Shown piece by piece: positions 43,489 through 54,571 of a DNA stretch of 64,000 nt (within the stretch, counting starts at the first letter, position 1; each line of letters begins with the position of its first letter). The notes beneath the pieces are model-generated. The model ran no database searches. It saw nothing but the letters and a program-made list of their open reading frames with translations, and was not told the DNA's origin. A program made the position numbers and the translations under genes. The stretch is from Zeimonas sp003577305 (GTDB lineage: Bacteria > Pseudomonadota > Gammaproteobacteria > Burkholderiales > Burkholderiaceae_E), in the NCBI GenBank assembly GCA_030263385.1, contig SZOX01000002.1, positions 115,015 to 179,014 of the forward strand. Reading direction: 5' to 3'.

Positions 43489-44520
43489 CTAATGGGCCTT
43501 CACGCCGGATTCCTTGACCACGCGTGCCCAGAGCGGGATCTCTTCACGCACCTGACGGGCGAGCGCATCGCGGCCGTCCGCAGCGGGGGAGAGCCCCATC
43601 GATGCAAGCCGTTCGCCCGCATCGGACGACGCGACGACCTTTCGCACGGCCGCTTCAAGCCGCACCAGGACGTGTTCCGGCGTCTTCGCCGGGGCGAAGA
43701 GCCCATACCAGACAGTGACATCGAAACCCTTGAGGCCCTGCTCGTCGAGAGTGGGGACATCCTGCAGGCTCCGATCGCGCGCAGGACTCGTCACGCCGAT
43801 CGCCCGGAGCCTTCCCGAGCGAATGTGCGGCAACGACGTTCCCACCACATCGAACATCGCATCGACCTGCCCTGACATCAGGTCGGCGAGCGCGGGCGCG
43901 CTCCCCTTGTATGGAACGTGCGTCATCCGGAATCCGGCCATGCTCCTGGCCATCTCTGCGGCGAGATGCAACGGCGTTCCGGTACCGGGCGAAGCGACAC
44001 TGATACCATCGGCCTGCCGGTTCGCCCAGGCGACCAGTTCCGGAACGCTGTGCACAGGCAGTGAGGGATTGACAACGGCCACGAGCGCCGACGTCGCCAC
44101 GCGAGAGATCGGCGCGAAGTCCCGCTGCGGGTCGTAAGGCAGGGACGGATAGATGCTCGGATTGATCGTAATCGCACCACCTGCTCCGAGCAGCAGCGTG
44201 TATCCGTCCGGCTGGGCGCGCGCGACCGCCTCGGTTCCAACGATTCCGCCCGCGCCCGCCTTGTTCTCCACGACGACCGGCTGCCCCAGTTCCTCGCCGA
44301 GTTTCTGCGCCACGAGCCGCGCAACCAGGTCGTTCGCGCCTCCGGGGGCATATGCAACAACGATGCGAACGGGTCGATCCGGATACTTCGGCTGCGCACC
44401 GGCAGAAAAGGCCATGGCCACCAGCCCGGCGAGAAACAGCGAACATGCCGCGCGCCTGACCCCGGCCGGCCGTTGCCGCGCCGGCATCGCCGCACAACTG
44501 GCTGCAGGGATTGCCGACAT
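43489..44520 (-). CDS. Bug-type tripartite tricarboxylate transporter substrate-binding protein
   Basis: The 343-residue protein has a long N-terminal leader with its hydrophobic core near 28-42, then the family pattern YPDRPVRIVVAYAPGGANDL and AGAGGIVGTEAVARA. The ATG at MSAIPA is chosen because AAAAGG stands a few bases upstream; a longer frame exists. It is the first gene of the leftward operon, divergent from the IclR gene. Two different Bug receptors in series suggest two related ligands or a receptor/sensor division. Confidence 0.92.
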   Translation of the reverse strand: MSAIPAASCAAMPARQRPAGVRRAACSLFLAGLVAMAFSAGAQPKYPDRPVRIVVAYAPGGANDLVARLVAQKLGEELGQPVVVENKAGAGGIVGTEAVARAQPDGYTLLLGAGGAITINPSIYPSLPYDPQRDFAPISRVATSALVAVVNPSLPVHSVPELVAWANRQADGISVASPGTGTPLHLAAEMARSMAGFRMTHVPYKGSAPALADLMSGQVDAMFDVVGTSLPHIRSGRLRAIGVTSPARDRSLQDVPTLDEQGLKGFDVTVWYGLFAPAKTPEHVLVRLEAAVRKVVASSDAGERLASMGLSPAADGRDALARQVREEIPLWARVVKESGVKAH

Positions 44521-44556
44521 GCGAGCCTTTTCCCTTGCTCTCCGCGTTTCGGCACA

Positions 44557-44602
44557 AAGTTCCACAAGTTCTCAGGAATGGACCACTGTTCCACAAACTT
44601 TA
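44557..44602. promoter_or_regulatory. Repeated GTTCCACAA motifs in the Bug/IclR divergent promoter
   Basis: The 9-mer GTTCCACAA occurs at 44559-44567 and 44588-44596, 29 bases apart, flanked by AAAGTT on the left and AACTTT on the right, so the block is also an imperfect inverted repeat. The AT-rich block lies between the Bug operon start and the IclR start. It is a plausible IclR binding region; the exact footprint is not known. Confidence 0.45.
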
Positions 44603-44654
44603 AGGTAGGATCAATCGTCGCGTCAAGAGCCGTCGCAATCATCCAGAGGAAGGA

Positions 44655-45449
44655 ATGAGAACAGCCGCAGCAGGCAAGCGCTCCGGAGAACAGGGGCACG
44701 AAGACGTCCCCAAGGGCGTAGCCGCCGTCGAGCGCGCCCTGCGCCTGCTCGAGGCGTTCGATGCGCCGACGCGCTCGATCGGACTCACGGAACTCGCCGA
44801 ACGGGTCGGGCTTCCGAAAAGCACGGTTCTGCGGCTGATCGGATCTCTGGTGGCACACGGCTTCGTCCAGGTCACTTCGGACGGGCGTCATCAACTCGGC
44901 TCCGCGGTACTTCGCCTGGCGGCCGTCTACCAGAAGACGGCTCGACCCGAGGACCTCATCCGGCCAGTGCTCGAACGACTCGCTGCGGCGAGCGGCGAGA
45001 GCGCGTCGATGAACATTCGCGAGGGCGAATTGCAGGTATGCCTCTATCGGGTCGATTCGGCCCACGCATTGCGCGACCACATCCGTGCCGGCCAGTGTTT
45101 TCCGCTGGATCGCGGATGCTCGGCCCAGGTTCTTCGGGCGGCGTCGGGCGAAGCGGGAGCGCGCTTCGACAGAGTTCGCTCGGAGATCGTCGTCGTCACG
45201 CACGGCGAGGTGTTTTCCGGGACCTCCGGGATCGCAGTACCGGTGTTCGGACTGAACCAGGTGCTGGTGGGCGCACTCATCCTCTCGGGCCCGACCAGCC
45301 GATTCACGCAGCAGGCGGTCGCGCAGATGAAGAGGCTGCTGGTCGAGGCCGGTGGGTCACTGACGCAGCAACTCGGCGGCAACCCGGCCGCGTTTCGGAT
45401 GCACTACCCGGGAAAGAGCGCGCGTCGTTCCGGTAAAGGGCGAAGCTGA
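44655..45449 (+). CDS. IclR family transcriptional regulator
   Basis: The protein has 264 residues. A winged helix-turn-helix (about 15-80: ALRLLEAFDAPTRSIGLTEL, then LPKSTVLRLIGSL) is followed by the IclR effector domain with the family pattern around FSGTSGIAVPVFGL. Members control aromatic and carboxylic acid catabolism by sensing the substrate. AGAGGAAGGA precedes the ATG. It is divergent from the Bug/hydratase operon and probably controls it. Downstream on the same strand lie only gene remnants. Confidence 0.94.
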   Translation: MRTAAAGKRSGEQGHEDVPKGVAAVERALRLLEAFDAPTRSIGLTELAERVGLPKSTVLRLIGSLVAHGFVQVTSDGRHQLGSAVLRLAAVYQKTARPEDLIRPVLERLAAASGESASMNIREGELQVCLYRVDSAHALRDHIRAGQCFPLDRGCSAQVLRAASGEAGARFDRVRSEIVVVTHGEVFSGTSGIAVPVFGLNQVLVGALILSGPTSRFTQQAVAQMKRLLVEAGGSLTQQLGGNPAAFRMHYPGKSARRSGKGRS

Positions 45450-45601
45450 CGCCCGTCGTGCCGCTGGAGACCATCCATGCGAACAACCGCGGTGCAGCCG
45501 TGCCGCCGCACGCGCACTCAGCGTGACCGCGAACGTGACGCGACGCTTCGAGGCACTTCGGTTTCCCCGCCGCGCTCGTCCGGGGCAAAGCGCCGGACTT
45601 C

Positions 45602-46075
45602 GCGAAGCGACCACCCCCGCTCGCTGTCGTTTGCGACATCCCGGGCGGTTCTGCCGGCGGCGGCGTCATCGTCGCCGCGATTCGCGCGGCCGCCTTGCGC
45701 AATGCCGGCAGGTGGCGCATGCAACTCTCGATGCTCTCGCGTGACGACGGTGCGTGCACCGCGACTGCGACCCGCCGGTCGGTGTTCGATTTCCTGCGCA
45801 GCGAACTGCGCGAGTTAATGCCCGAGGCAACCTGGGTTGCTGCCGGAACCGGGCGTTTCCGGTGGGAGGTCAACCAGTGGTGCCTGGAAGCAGGCGGCCA
45901 TTGCCGCACCGGACTGGAGGACAATGTCAAATTCGATCCGACGAGGTTGGCTGCGAGCAACGCGGAACTCGTCAGGAAGATCGCGGATGCTTGCAAGGAT
46001 TACGGTCGACATGTGGCCAGTCCTGCGGAGGTACGCCGGTTGCTCGGCCTTCCACCCGCAGCTGCGAATCACTGA
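45602..46075 (+). pseudogene. 3' remnant of a beta-keto acid cleavage enzyme (BKACE/DUF849)
   Basis: The last 95 or so codons read as the C-terminal part of a BKACE protein: ATWVAAGTGRF, then AGGHCRTGLEDNV (the conserved GGH-R-GLEDN block), SNAELVRKIADAC and SPAEVRRLLGLP just before the stop. The N-terminal two thirds of the roughly 300-residue enzyme are missing; upstream in this frame there are stops at 45524 and 45536 and no family match. BKACE enzymes cleave beta-keto acids with acetyl-CoA. The intact gene may once have belonged to the neighbouring aromatic pathway. Confidence 0.7.
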
Positions 46076-46165
46076 TCACCACCCGTCCGATCAACCCACC
46101 TGCAGGTGCAATCCGTGTCGGCAAATCCTCTTCCGCACTCTCGCGATTCGGGGGCGGGTTTTGGG

Positions 46166-46490
46166 GTCGCGACATTGATGAACCAGGCGCGCGCCGCGCA
46201 GCGAGAACACGAGCGTTGCAGTCAGGGGCAGGTCGACGAGGCCGCACTGGCGGCCGGATGGGCGATCATCGAGCCCTCGCACAACCGGGAGCTGGCGGAG
46301 ATGGCAGCCCCGGAGACGGAGCTCGGAAACGTCGAGGACAAGGTTCTGAAGGACCACCGCAAGACAACGGGTCTGCTCCGTGATCTCCGGGGACTCCGCG
46401 CCGTCGGGGTGATTTCCGAAAATCCGGTGCGGGGATTGATCGAGATCGCGCGGCCGGCCGGAGTGGTGGCCTGTTCAATATCACGAACGC
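46166..46490 (+). pseudogene. 5' remnant of an acylating aldehyde dehydrogenase (SauS/EutE-like)
   Basis: The frame reads GVATLMNQARAAQREHE, then LAEMAAPETELGNVEDKVLK, GVISENPVRGLIEIARPAGVV. These match the N-terminal 105 residues of CoA-acylating aldehyde dehydrogenases such as sulfoacetaldehyde dehydrogenase, including the conserved GNVEDKV and the E-P-x-G-x-x-x-I block. Homology stops at about 46475 and the catalytic domain is absent. The frame then runs on into antisense of atpC. With the BKACE remnant just before it, this is a decayed or deletion-truncated segment. Confidence 0.7.
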
Positions 46491-46537
46491 CATCGCGAGC
46501 ATCCACAGCCGGATGCACACGATCGGTGGGGAGCAAT

Positions 46538-46957
46538 CTACTTCCGCTGCCTGAACTTCCTGAGCGCCGCCAGCTGCGCGATCGCCGCCGCCAGCTCGGC
46601 CTGCGCCTTCGCGTAGTCGATCGCGCCGGTGCGGTTGGTCAGCGCCTCTTCGGCCGCGCGCTTGGCTTCCTCGGCTTTCGCCTCGTCGAGGTCGTGGCCG
46701 CGGATGGCCGTGTCGGCCAGCACGGTGACGCGGTTCGGCTGCACCTCGAGGATGCCCCCGGCCACGAACACGAATTCTTCCTCGGCCTGGCCGGCGACCT
46801 TGATGCGCACCGCGCCCGGCTTGATGCGGGTGATCAGCGGCGTGTGCTGCGGGTAGATGCCCAGTTCGCCCGCCTCGCCGGGCAGTGCCACGAACTCGGC
46901 CTTGCCTTCGAAAATCGAGCGCTCGGCGCTCACCACGTCGACGTGAATCGTGTGCAT
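46538..46957 (-). CDS. atpC: ATP synthase F1 subunit epsilon
   Basis: This 139-residue protein has the standard epsilon N-terminal beta-sandwich (MHTIHVDVVSAERSIFEG; LPGEAGELGIYPQHTPLIT) and a C-terminal helical hairpin rich in alanine. It couples rotation of the gamma stalk and inhibits ATP hydrolysis. It is the last gene of the leftward atp operon, ten bases after atpD. The adjoining downstream DNA holds the aldehyde dehydrogenase remnant, with no obvious terminator. Confidence 0.97.
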   Translation of the reverse strand: MHTIHVDVVSAERSIFEGKAEFVALPGEAGELGIYPQHTPLITRIKPGAVRIKVAGQAEEEFVFVAGGILEVQPNRVTVLADTAIRGHDLDEAKAEEAKRAAEEALTNRTGAIDYAKAQAELAAAIAQLAALRKFRQRK

Positions 46958-46967
46958 GATGGCCGCC

Positions 46968-48368
<1,401 letters not shown>

Positions 48369-48438
48369 TGCTGGTATTCCTGTTTGCCTGGTGTGTTCCG
48401 CTTCGCCGTCTGCCGTGCCGTGCGGGCTGCCGCGCCGC

Positions 48439-49308
48439 CTAGACGGCGGCCGCCCCGCCGACGATCTCGGACAATTCCTTGGTGATCGCCGCCTGGCGCG
48501 CCTTGTTGTACGAGAGCTGGAGTTCGTCGATGACCTTCTTCGCGTTGTCGGACGCGGCCTTCATCGCGACCATGCGCGCGCTCTGCTCGCTGGCCATGTT
48601 CTCGGCCACCGACTGGTAGACCAGCGACTCGATGTAGCGCAGCAGCAGCTCGTCGAGCACGCTCTGCGCGTCGGGTTCGTAGATGTAGTCCCAGGAGTAC
48701 TCGCGCGAGTCTTCCTGCAGCCGCTCGGCCGACAGCGGCAGCAGCTGCTCGAGCACCGGTTCCTGCTTCATCGTGTTGATGAAGCGCGTGTAGGCGAGGT
48801 AGACCGCGTCGATCTCGCCGGCCGCATAGGCGTCGAGCTGGATCTTGACCGGCCCGATCAGCTTCTCGAGGTGCGGCGTGTCGCCGAGCTGCACCGCGTG
48901 CGAAACCACTTTCGCGCCGATGCGCTGCAGGAAACCGAAGCCCTTGTTGCCGATCGCGGTGGCCTGCACGCCGATGCCCGCCTTCTCGAGCTCGCGCAGC
49001 TTGTTGGTGACCGCGCGCAGCACGTTGGTGTTCAGGCCGCCGCACAGGCCCTTGTCGGTGGTGACGACGATCACCCCGGCGTTCTTCGTCGATTCCCGCG
49101 ACACCAGGTACGGATGGCGATACTCGGGATTCGCGTCGGCCAGGTGTGCCGCGATGTTGCGCACCTTGTCGGCGTACGGGCGCGCGTGGCGCATCCGCTC
49201 CTGCGCCTTGCGCATCTTGGATGCGGCGACCATTTCCATCGCCTTGGTGATCTTGCGCGTGTTCTGCACGCTCTTGATCTTGGTGCGGATCTCTTTGCTG
49301 CCCGCCAT
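48439..49308 (-). CDS. atpG: ATP synthase F1 subunit gamma
   Basis: The 289-residue central-stalk subunit starts with KEIRTKIKSVQNTRKITKAM, the universal N-terminal gamma helix, and ends with the C-terminal helix NKARQAAITKELSEIV. The length is normal. It lies 14 bases after atpA. Confidence 0.98.
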   Translation of the reverse strand: MAGSKEIRTKIKSVQNTRKITKAMEMVAASKMRKAQERMRHARPYADKVRNIAAHLADANPEYRHPYLVSRESTKNAGVIVVTTDKGLCGGLNTNVLRAVTNKLRELEKAGIGVQATAIGNKGFGFLQRIGAKVVSHAVQLGDTPHLEKLIGPVKIQLDAYAAGEIDAVYLAYTRFINTMKQEPVLEQLLPLSAERLQEDSREYSWDYIYEPDAQSVLDELLLRYIESLVYQSVAENMASEQSARMVAMKAASDNAKKVIDELQLSYNKARQAAITKELSEIVGGAAAV

Positions 49309-49322
49309 GTCGCTTCCCTGCT

Positions 49323-50864
<1,542 letters not shown>

Positions 50865-50881
50865 GGGGTTCCCCGTATTGC

Positions 50882-51415
50882 TCAAAGCTTCAACGCGCCG
50901 GCCATCTGGGCCAGCTTGCCGCGCACCGAGGCGTCGATCACCTCGTCGCCGATGCGGATCGACACGCCGCCGATGAGCTCGGCGTCGACGTGGACCGTGG
51001 CCTTGATCTGCTTGCCGTACTTCTCTCTGAGCGCCGCGACCACCTCGTCGACCTGCCGCTCGTCGAGCGGATAGGCCGAGGCGATCCGTGCGTCGAGCAC
51101 GCCTTCCTGTTCGTTGCGCAGCCGGTCGAACAGCGCCGAGATCTCGGGCAGCACCGCGAGCCGCCCGTTGGCGGCCAGCACCTGCACGAAGTTCTTCTGC
51201 TCGGGCGCAATCTGGCCGGCGGCGTCGGCCACCAGCGCGGCGACCTGCGCGTTCGACAGTTGCGGATTGCCGATCAGCTCGCGCGCGACCTCGGTGCCGG
51301 CCACGACGGCCAGCCGCGCCAGCGCATCGGACCACGACGGCAGCGCGTTCCGTTCGAGCGCGATCCCGAACGCGGCTTCGGCGTACGGCCGGGCGATCGT
51401 CAGCGACTCGGCCAT
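50882..51415 (-). CDS. atpH: ATP synthase subunit delta
   Basis: The 177-residue peripheral stalk protein starts ESLTIARPYAEAAFGIALER and ends in the conserved GGVSIRIGDEVIDASVRGKL. It joins the b-subunit stalk to the top of F1. It lies four bases after atpF. Confidence 0.97.
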   Translation of the reverse strand: MAESLTIARPYAEAAFGIALERNALPSWSDALARLAVVAGTEVARELIGNPQLSNAQVAALVADAAGQIAPEQKNFVQVLAANGRLAVLPEISALFDRLRNEQEGVLDARIASAYPLDERQVDEVVAALREKYGKQIKATVHVDAELIGGVSIRIGDEVIDASVRGKLAQMAGALKL

Positions 51416-51419
51416 GGCG

Positions 51420-51893
51420 TCACTTCAGCTCGTTCTTCAGGTTCGCCAGCATGTCGGCGTGCCTGGCGGCGTCGACTTCCCGGCGCAGGATGCGCTCGGC
51501 GCCGGCCACCGCGAGTTGCGCAACCTGGTCGCGCAACTGCTCGCGCGCCTTCTGCGCGGCGAGCACCGCTTCGTCTTCGGCCGACTTGCGGGCAGCGGCG
51601 ATGATCGCGGCGGCCTCTGCGCGTGCTTTCTCGACGATGCCGGCGGCCTGCTTCTCGGCGCCAGCGCGCACTTCGGCCGCGCCGGCGCGTGCCTGCTGAA
51701 GTTCCTGGTCGACGCGGCGCTCGGCCGCGGCGAGGTCGGCCTTCGCCTTGTCGGCGGCGGCCAGCCCGTCGGCAATGCGCTTCGAGCGCTCGTCGAGCGC
51801 CCGGGTGATCGGCGGCCAGACGAAACGGGCCGTGAACCACCAAAGCGCCAGGAAGACGATGATCTGGACGATGAGCGTCGCGTTGAGATTCAC
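51420..51893 (-). CDS. atpF: ATP synthase F0 subunit b
   Basis: The 157-residue protein has one N-terminal membrane helix (LIVQIIVFLALWWFTARFV) and a long charged coiled coil forming the peripheral stator. The start codon is GTG: the codon at the family start (MNLNATL) reads GTG and is preceded by a strong AAGGGGGGA box. The spacing to atpE is 85 bases. Confidence 0.96.
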   Translation of the reverse strand: MNLNATLIVQIIVFLALWWFTARFVWPPITRALDERSKRIADGLAAADKAKADLAAAERRVDQELQQARAGAAEVRAGAEKQAAGIVEKARAEAAAIIAAARKSAEDEAVLAAQKAREQLRDQVAQLAVAGAERILRREVDAARHADMLANLKNELK

Positions 51894-51978
51894 GACGTCC
51901 CCCCTTCTGTCTGAGTGAACACGTAACTGGGCAAGCCTGCCGGCCGCAGCGCGGCCGTGCGCGCGGGATCGGCGCCGC

Positions 51979-52221
51979 TCAACCCTGGAACGGGTTGGCG
52001 AACGCGAACATCATCGCGATACCGACGCCGATCAGGAACGCGGCGTCGATCAGGCCGGCCAGCAGGAACATCTTGGTCTGCAGCTTGTCCATCAGTTCGG
52101 GCTGGCGCGCCGCGCCCTCGATGTACTTGCCGCCCATCATGCCGATGCCGACGCAGGCGCCGAGGGCGCCCAGGCCGATGATCAAACCGCAGGCGATGGC
52201 GACGAGAGCAACGTTGGTCAT
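51979..52221 (-). CDS. atpE: ATP synthase F0 subunit c
   Basis: The 80-residue hairpin has two membrane helices separated by the polar loop ARQPELMDKL. D59 in LAGLIDAAFLIG is the ion-carrying carboxylate. Nothing suggests sodium specificity: the Q/E/S sodium-ligand set is not evident. The ring drives rotation of the central stalk. Confidence 0.97.
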   Translation of the reverse strand: MTNVALVAIACGLIIGLGALGACVGIGMMGGKYIEGAARQPELMDKLQTKMFLLAGLIDAAFLIGVGIAMMFAFANPFQG

Positions 52222-52293
52222 TTGAGGGACTCCTGGTGAGAAAGTGTTCGAAGCGAGTTGTGAAGAATGAAAACGGTCGGGACGGTACTGCGA

Positions 52294-53115
52294 TCAGTGA
52301 TGCTCGAACGCCTGGCCGACGTAGACCAGCGCGAGCATCATGAAGATGAAGGCCTGCAGCGTGATGATCAGGATGTGGAAGATCGCCCACGCCAGACCGG
52401 TGAGGAAGTGCAGGCCGCTGCCCCACCAGGTGACGGTGGCGCCGAGCAGCGCGATCAGCAGGAACACGAGTTCGCCGGCGTACATGTTGCCGAACAACCG
52501 CATGCCCAGCGAGACGGTCTTGGCGAGGTACTCGATCACCTGCATCAGGAAGTTGACCGGCCACAGCAGGAAGTGCGCACCGAACGGCGCGGTGAACAGC
52601 TCGTGCATGAAGCCGCCGCCACCCTTGGCCTTGATGCCGTAGTAGATCGACGAGGCGAGCACCACGATCGACAGCGCCATCGTGCCGTTGAGGTCGGCGG
52701 TGGGCACCGCGCGCATGTAGTGGATGCCGAACAGCTCGCCGATGCGCGGGAACAGGTCGACCGGAATCAGGTCGATCGCGTTCATCAGGAAGATCCAGAC
52801 GAACGAGGTGAGCGCCAGCGGAGCAATGTAGGCGAGATCGCCCTTGACGATCGCGCGCGCCTGCTCGTGCACGAACTCGACCACCGACTCGATCGCGCCG
52901 ACGAAGCGGTTGGGTACGCCGGCGCTGACCAGCCGGGCCGCGCGTTGCAGCAGCCAGGCGGTGAGCAGCGCGGTGAGCACCGAATAGAAGACGGTGTCCC
53001 AGTTGACGATGGAGAAGTCGATGATGTTCTTCTGGGCGGCGCCCGAAGAATTGAGGTGGGTCAGGTGGTGGACGATGTACTCGGAAGCGGTCGGTGCGCT
53101 GGAGCCGGCAGCCAT
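52294..53115 (-). CDS. atpB: ATP synthase F0 subunit a
   Basis: The 273-residue membrane protein has the conserved helix SLGMRLFGNMYAGELVF, with the essential arginine that faces the c-ring, and the C-terminal LQAFIFMMLALVYVGQAFEHH. It forms the proton half-channels. It is preceded by atpI with a 40-base gap. Confidence 0.97.
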   Translation of the reverse strand: MAAGSSAPTASEYIVHHLTHLNSSGAAQKNIIDFSIVNWDTVFYSVLTALLTAWLLQRAARLVSAGVPNRFVGAIESVVEFVHEQARAIVKGDLAYIAPLALTSFVWIFLMNAIDLIPVDLFPRIGELFGIHYMRAVPTADLNGTMALSIVVLASSIYYGIKAKGGGGFMHELFTAPFGAHFLLWPVNFLMQVIEYLAKTVSLGMRLFGNMYAGELVFLLIALLGATVTWWGSGLHFLTGLAWAIFHILIITLQAFIFMMLALVYVGQAFEHH

Positions 53116-53155
53116 GGGTATCCCGATCGTGTCGCTGTTGCAGTGTGTGTGTCGG

Positions 53156-53533
53156 TCAGCTTCGGAGCGATTGCCCCTTCGCCCCGGGCAGGGAACGCAC
53201 GAATGCCAGTGCGAACAGCGGCGCCTTGAGCGCGACGATCAGCCCGATCAGCAGCGGCAGCCACCGGATGTCCGGCACCGACTTCACGATCCAGGCCAGC
53301 AGCCCTGCCGTGAGGCCGATCTTGGCGAACTCGCCCAGGAAGAAAACCACCGGATAGGACTCCGGCGTTCGCTTCCTGTGCAGCGCCAGGCGCAGCGCGA
53401 ACAACGCGTTCGGGACGATCGCCACGGCGCCGCCCAGCAACAGGAACCGGGCGCTCTCCCAACCAGTCGTCACCCCGGCAACGAGTGCCAGGACGGCGAC
53501 AGCGGCGATCTGCAGTCCAACGGCTGCCAACAT
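53156..53533 (-). CDS. atpI: ATP synthase assembly-associated protein AtpI
   Basis: This 125-residue protein has four hydrophobic segments and the AtpI-type motif GGAVAIVPNALFALRL. AtpI helps c-ring assembly or magnesium supply and is not essential in most bacteria. It is the first gene of the operon, and the promoter should lie within the 156 bases between it and parB. Confidence 0.9.
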   Translation of the reverse strand: MLAAVGLQIAAVAVLALVAGVTTGWESARFLLLGGAVAIVPNALFALRLALHRKRTPESYPVVFFLGEFAKIGLTAGLLAWIVKSVPDIRWLPLLIGLIVALKAPLFALAFVRSLPGAKGQSLRS

Positions 53534-53689
53534 GTTTCGAGCGTATCGGCGGGGCCGTCAGCCCGCGATGGGCAAAGACGCCGGATTCTAGCGTTCGGCC
53601 GGAGGCGGGTCAAACGATCTGTTGCGACGCAGCATCGGCGGCGCGGGCGGCTCGACGGAAAGCCGTCGCGCGCCGCTCGGGGGGGGTTC

Positions 53690-54571
53690 TCAGCCTTCGG
53701 CCGGCACGCCGAGGCGCTCGAGCAGGCCCTGGAACTGTTCGTGGCTGGAAAAGGAGATGGTGAGCTTGCCGCGGCCCTTTGCGTCGGCGCGGATCGCCAC
53801 CGGCGTGGCCAGTGCGTCGGCGATCCGCTCCTGCAGGCGCACGAGGTCGCGTTGCTGCACCGCACGGCGCTCGGCCGGGGGCATTTTCGCCTCGGTCAGG
53901 GCGCGCTGCACGAGACGCTCGGCTTCGCGCACCGTGAGGCGCTTCTCGACCGCCCGGTGCGCAAGCATGATCTGGTCGGCCCGCTCCAGCGGCAGCAGGG
54001 CGCGCGCGTGTCCCATGTCGAGGTCGCCGGCCAGCAGCATGGTCTGCACCGGTTCGGCGAGATTGAGCAGTCGCAGCAGGTTGGTGGTGGCGCTGCGCGA
54101 TCGGCCGATCGCCTCGGCGGCGCGCTCGTGCGAGTAGCCGAATTCGTCGATCAGGCGACGGATCGCCTGCGCCTGCTCGAGCGGGTTGAGGTCTTCGCGC
54201 TGGATGTTCTCGATCAGCGCCAGCGCCAGCGCCAGTTCGTCGGGCACCTCGCGCACCACGACCGGCACCTCGGCGAGCCCGGCCAGCTGGGCGGCCCGGT
54301 AGCGGCGCTCGCCGGCGATGATCTCCCAGCGCCCGGAGCCGATCGGCCGCACCACCAGCGGCTGCATCACGCCGTAGGTGCGGATCGACGCCGCGAGATC
54401 GCGCAGCGACGACTCGTCCATCCGGGTGCGCGGCTGGTAGCGGCCGGGCTGCAGGTCGGCCAGCGGCAGCGTGGTGAGCGCCTCGCGGTCGCGCGCGGCG
54501 CGCTGTTCGTCGCTGCCGCCGAGCAGCGCGTCCAGGCCGCGGCCGAGTCCTTTGGGGCGTGGCTTGCTCAT
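53690..54571 (-). CDS. parB: Chromosome partitioning protein ParB
   Basis: The 293-residue protein has the typical N-terminus KPRPKGLGRGLDALLGG, the CTP-binding ParB/Srx region (GERRYRAAQLAG; ENIQREDLNPLEQA), and a helix-turn-helix (SHERAAEAIGRSRSATTNLL). ParB loads at parS, slides as a CTP clamp and spreads around it to organise the origin region. The start overlaps parA by ATGA. Two matching parS sites lie at 58.27 and 59.17 kb in this window. Confidence 0.97.
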   Translation of the reverse strand: MSKPRPKGLGRGLDALLGGSDEQRAARDREALTTLPLADLQPGRYQPRTRMDESSLRDLAASIRTYGVMQPLVVRPIGSGRWEIIAGERRYRAAQLAGLAEVPVVVREVPDELALALALIENIQREDLNPLEQAQAIRRLIDEFGYSHERAAEAIGRSRSATTNLLRLLNLAEPVQTMLLAGDLDMGHARALLPLERADQIMLAHRAVEKRLTVREAERLVQRALTEAKMPPAERRAVQQRDLVRLQERIADALATPVAIRADAKGRGKLTISFSSHEQFQGLLERLGVPAEG

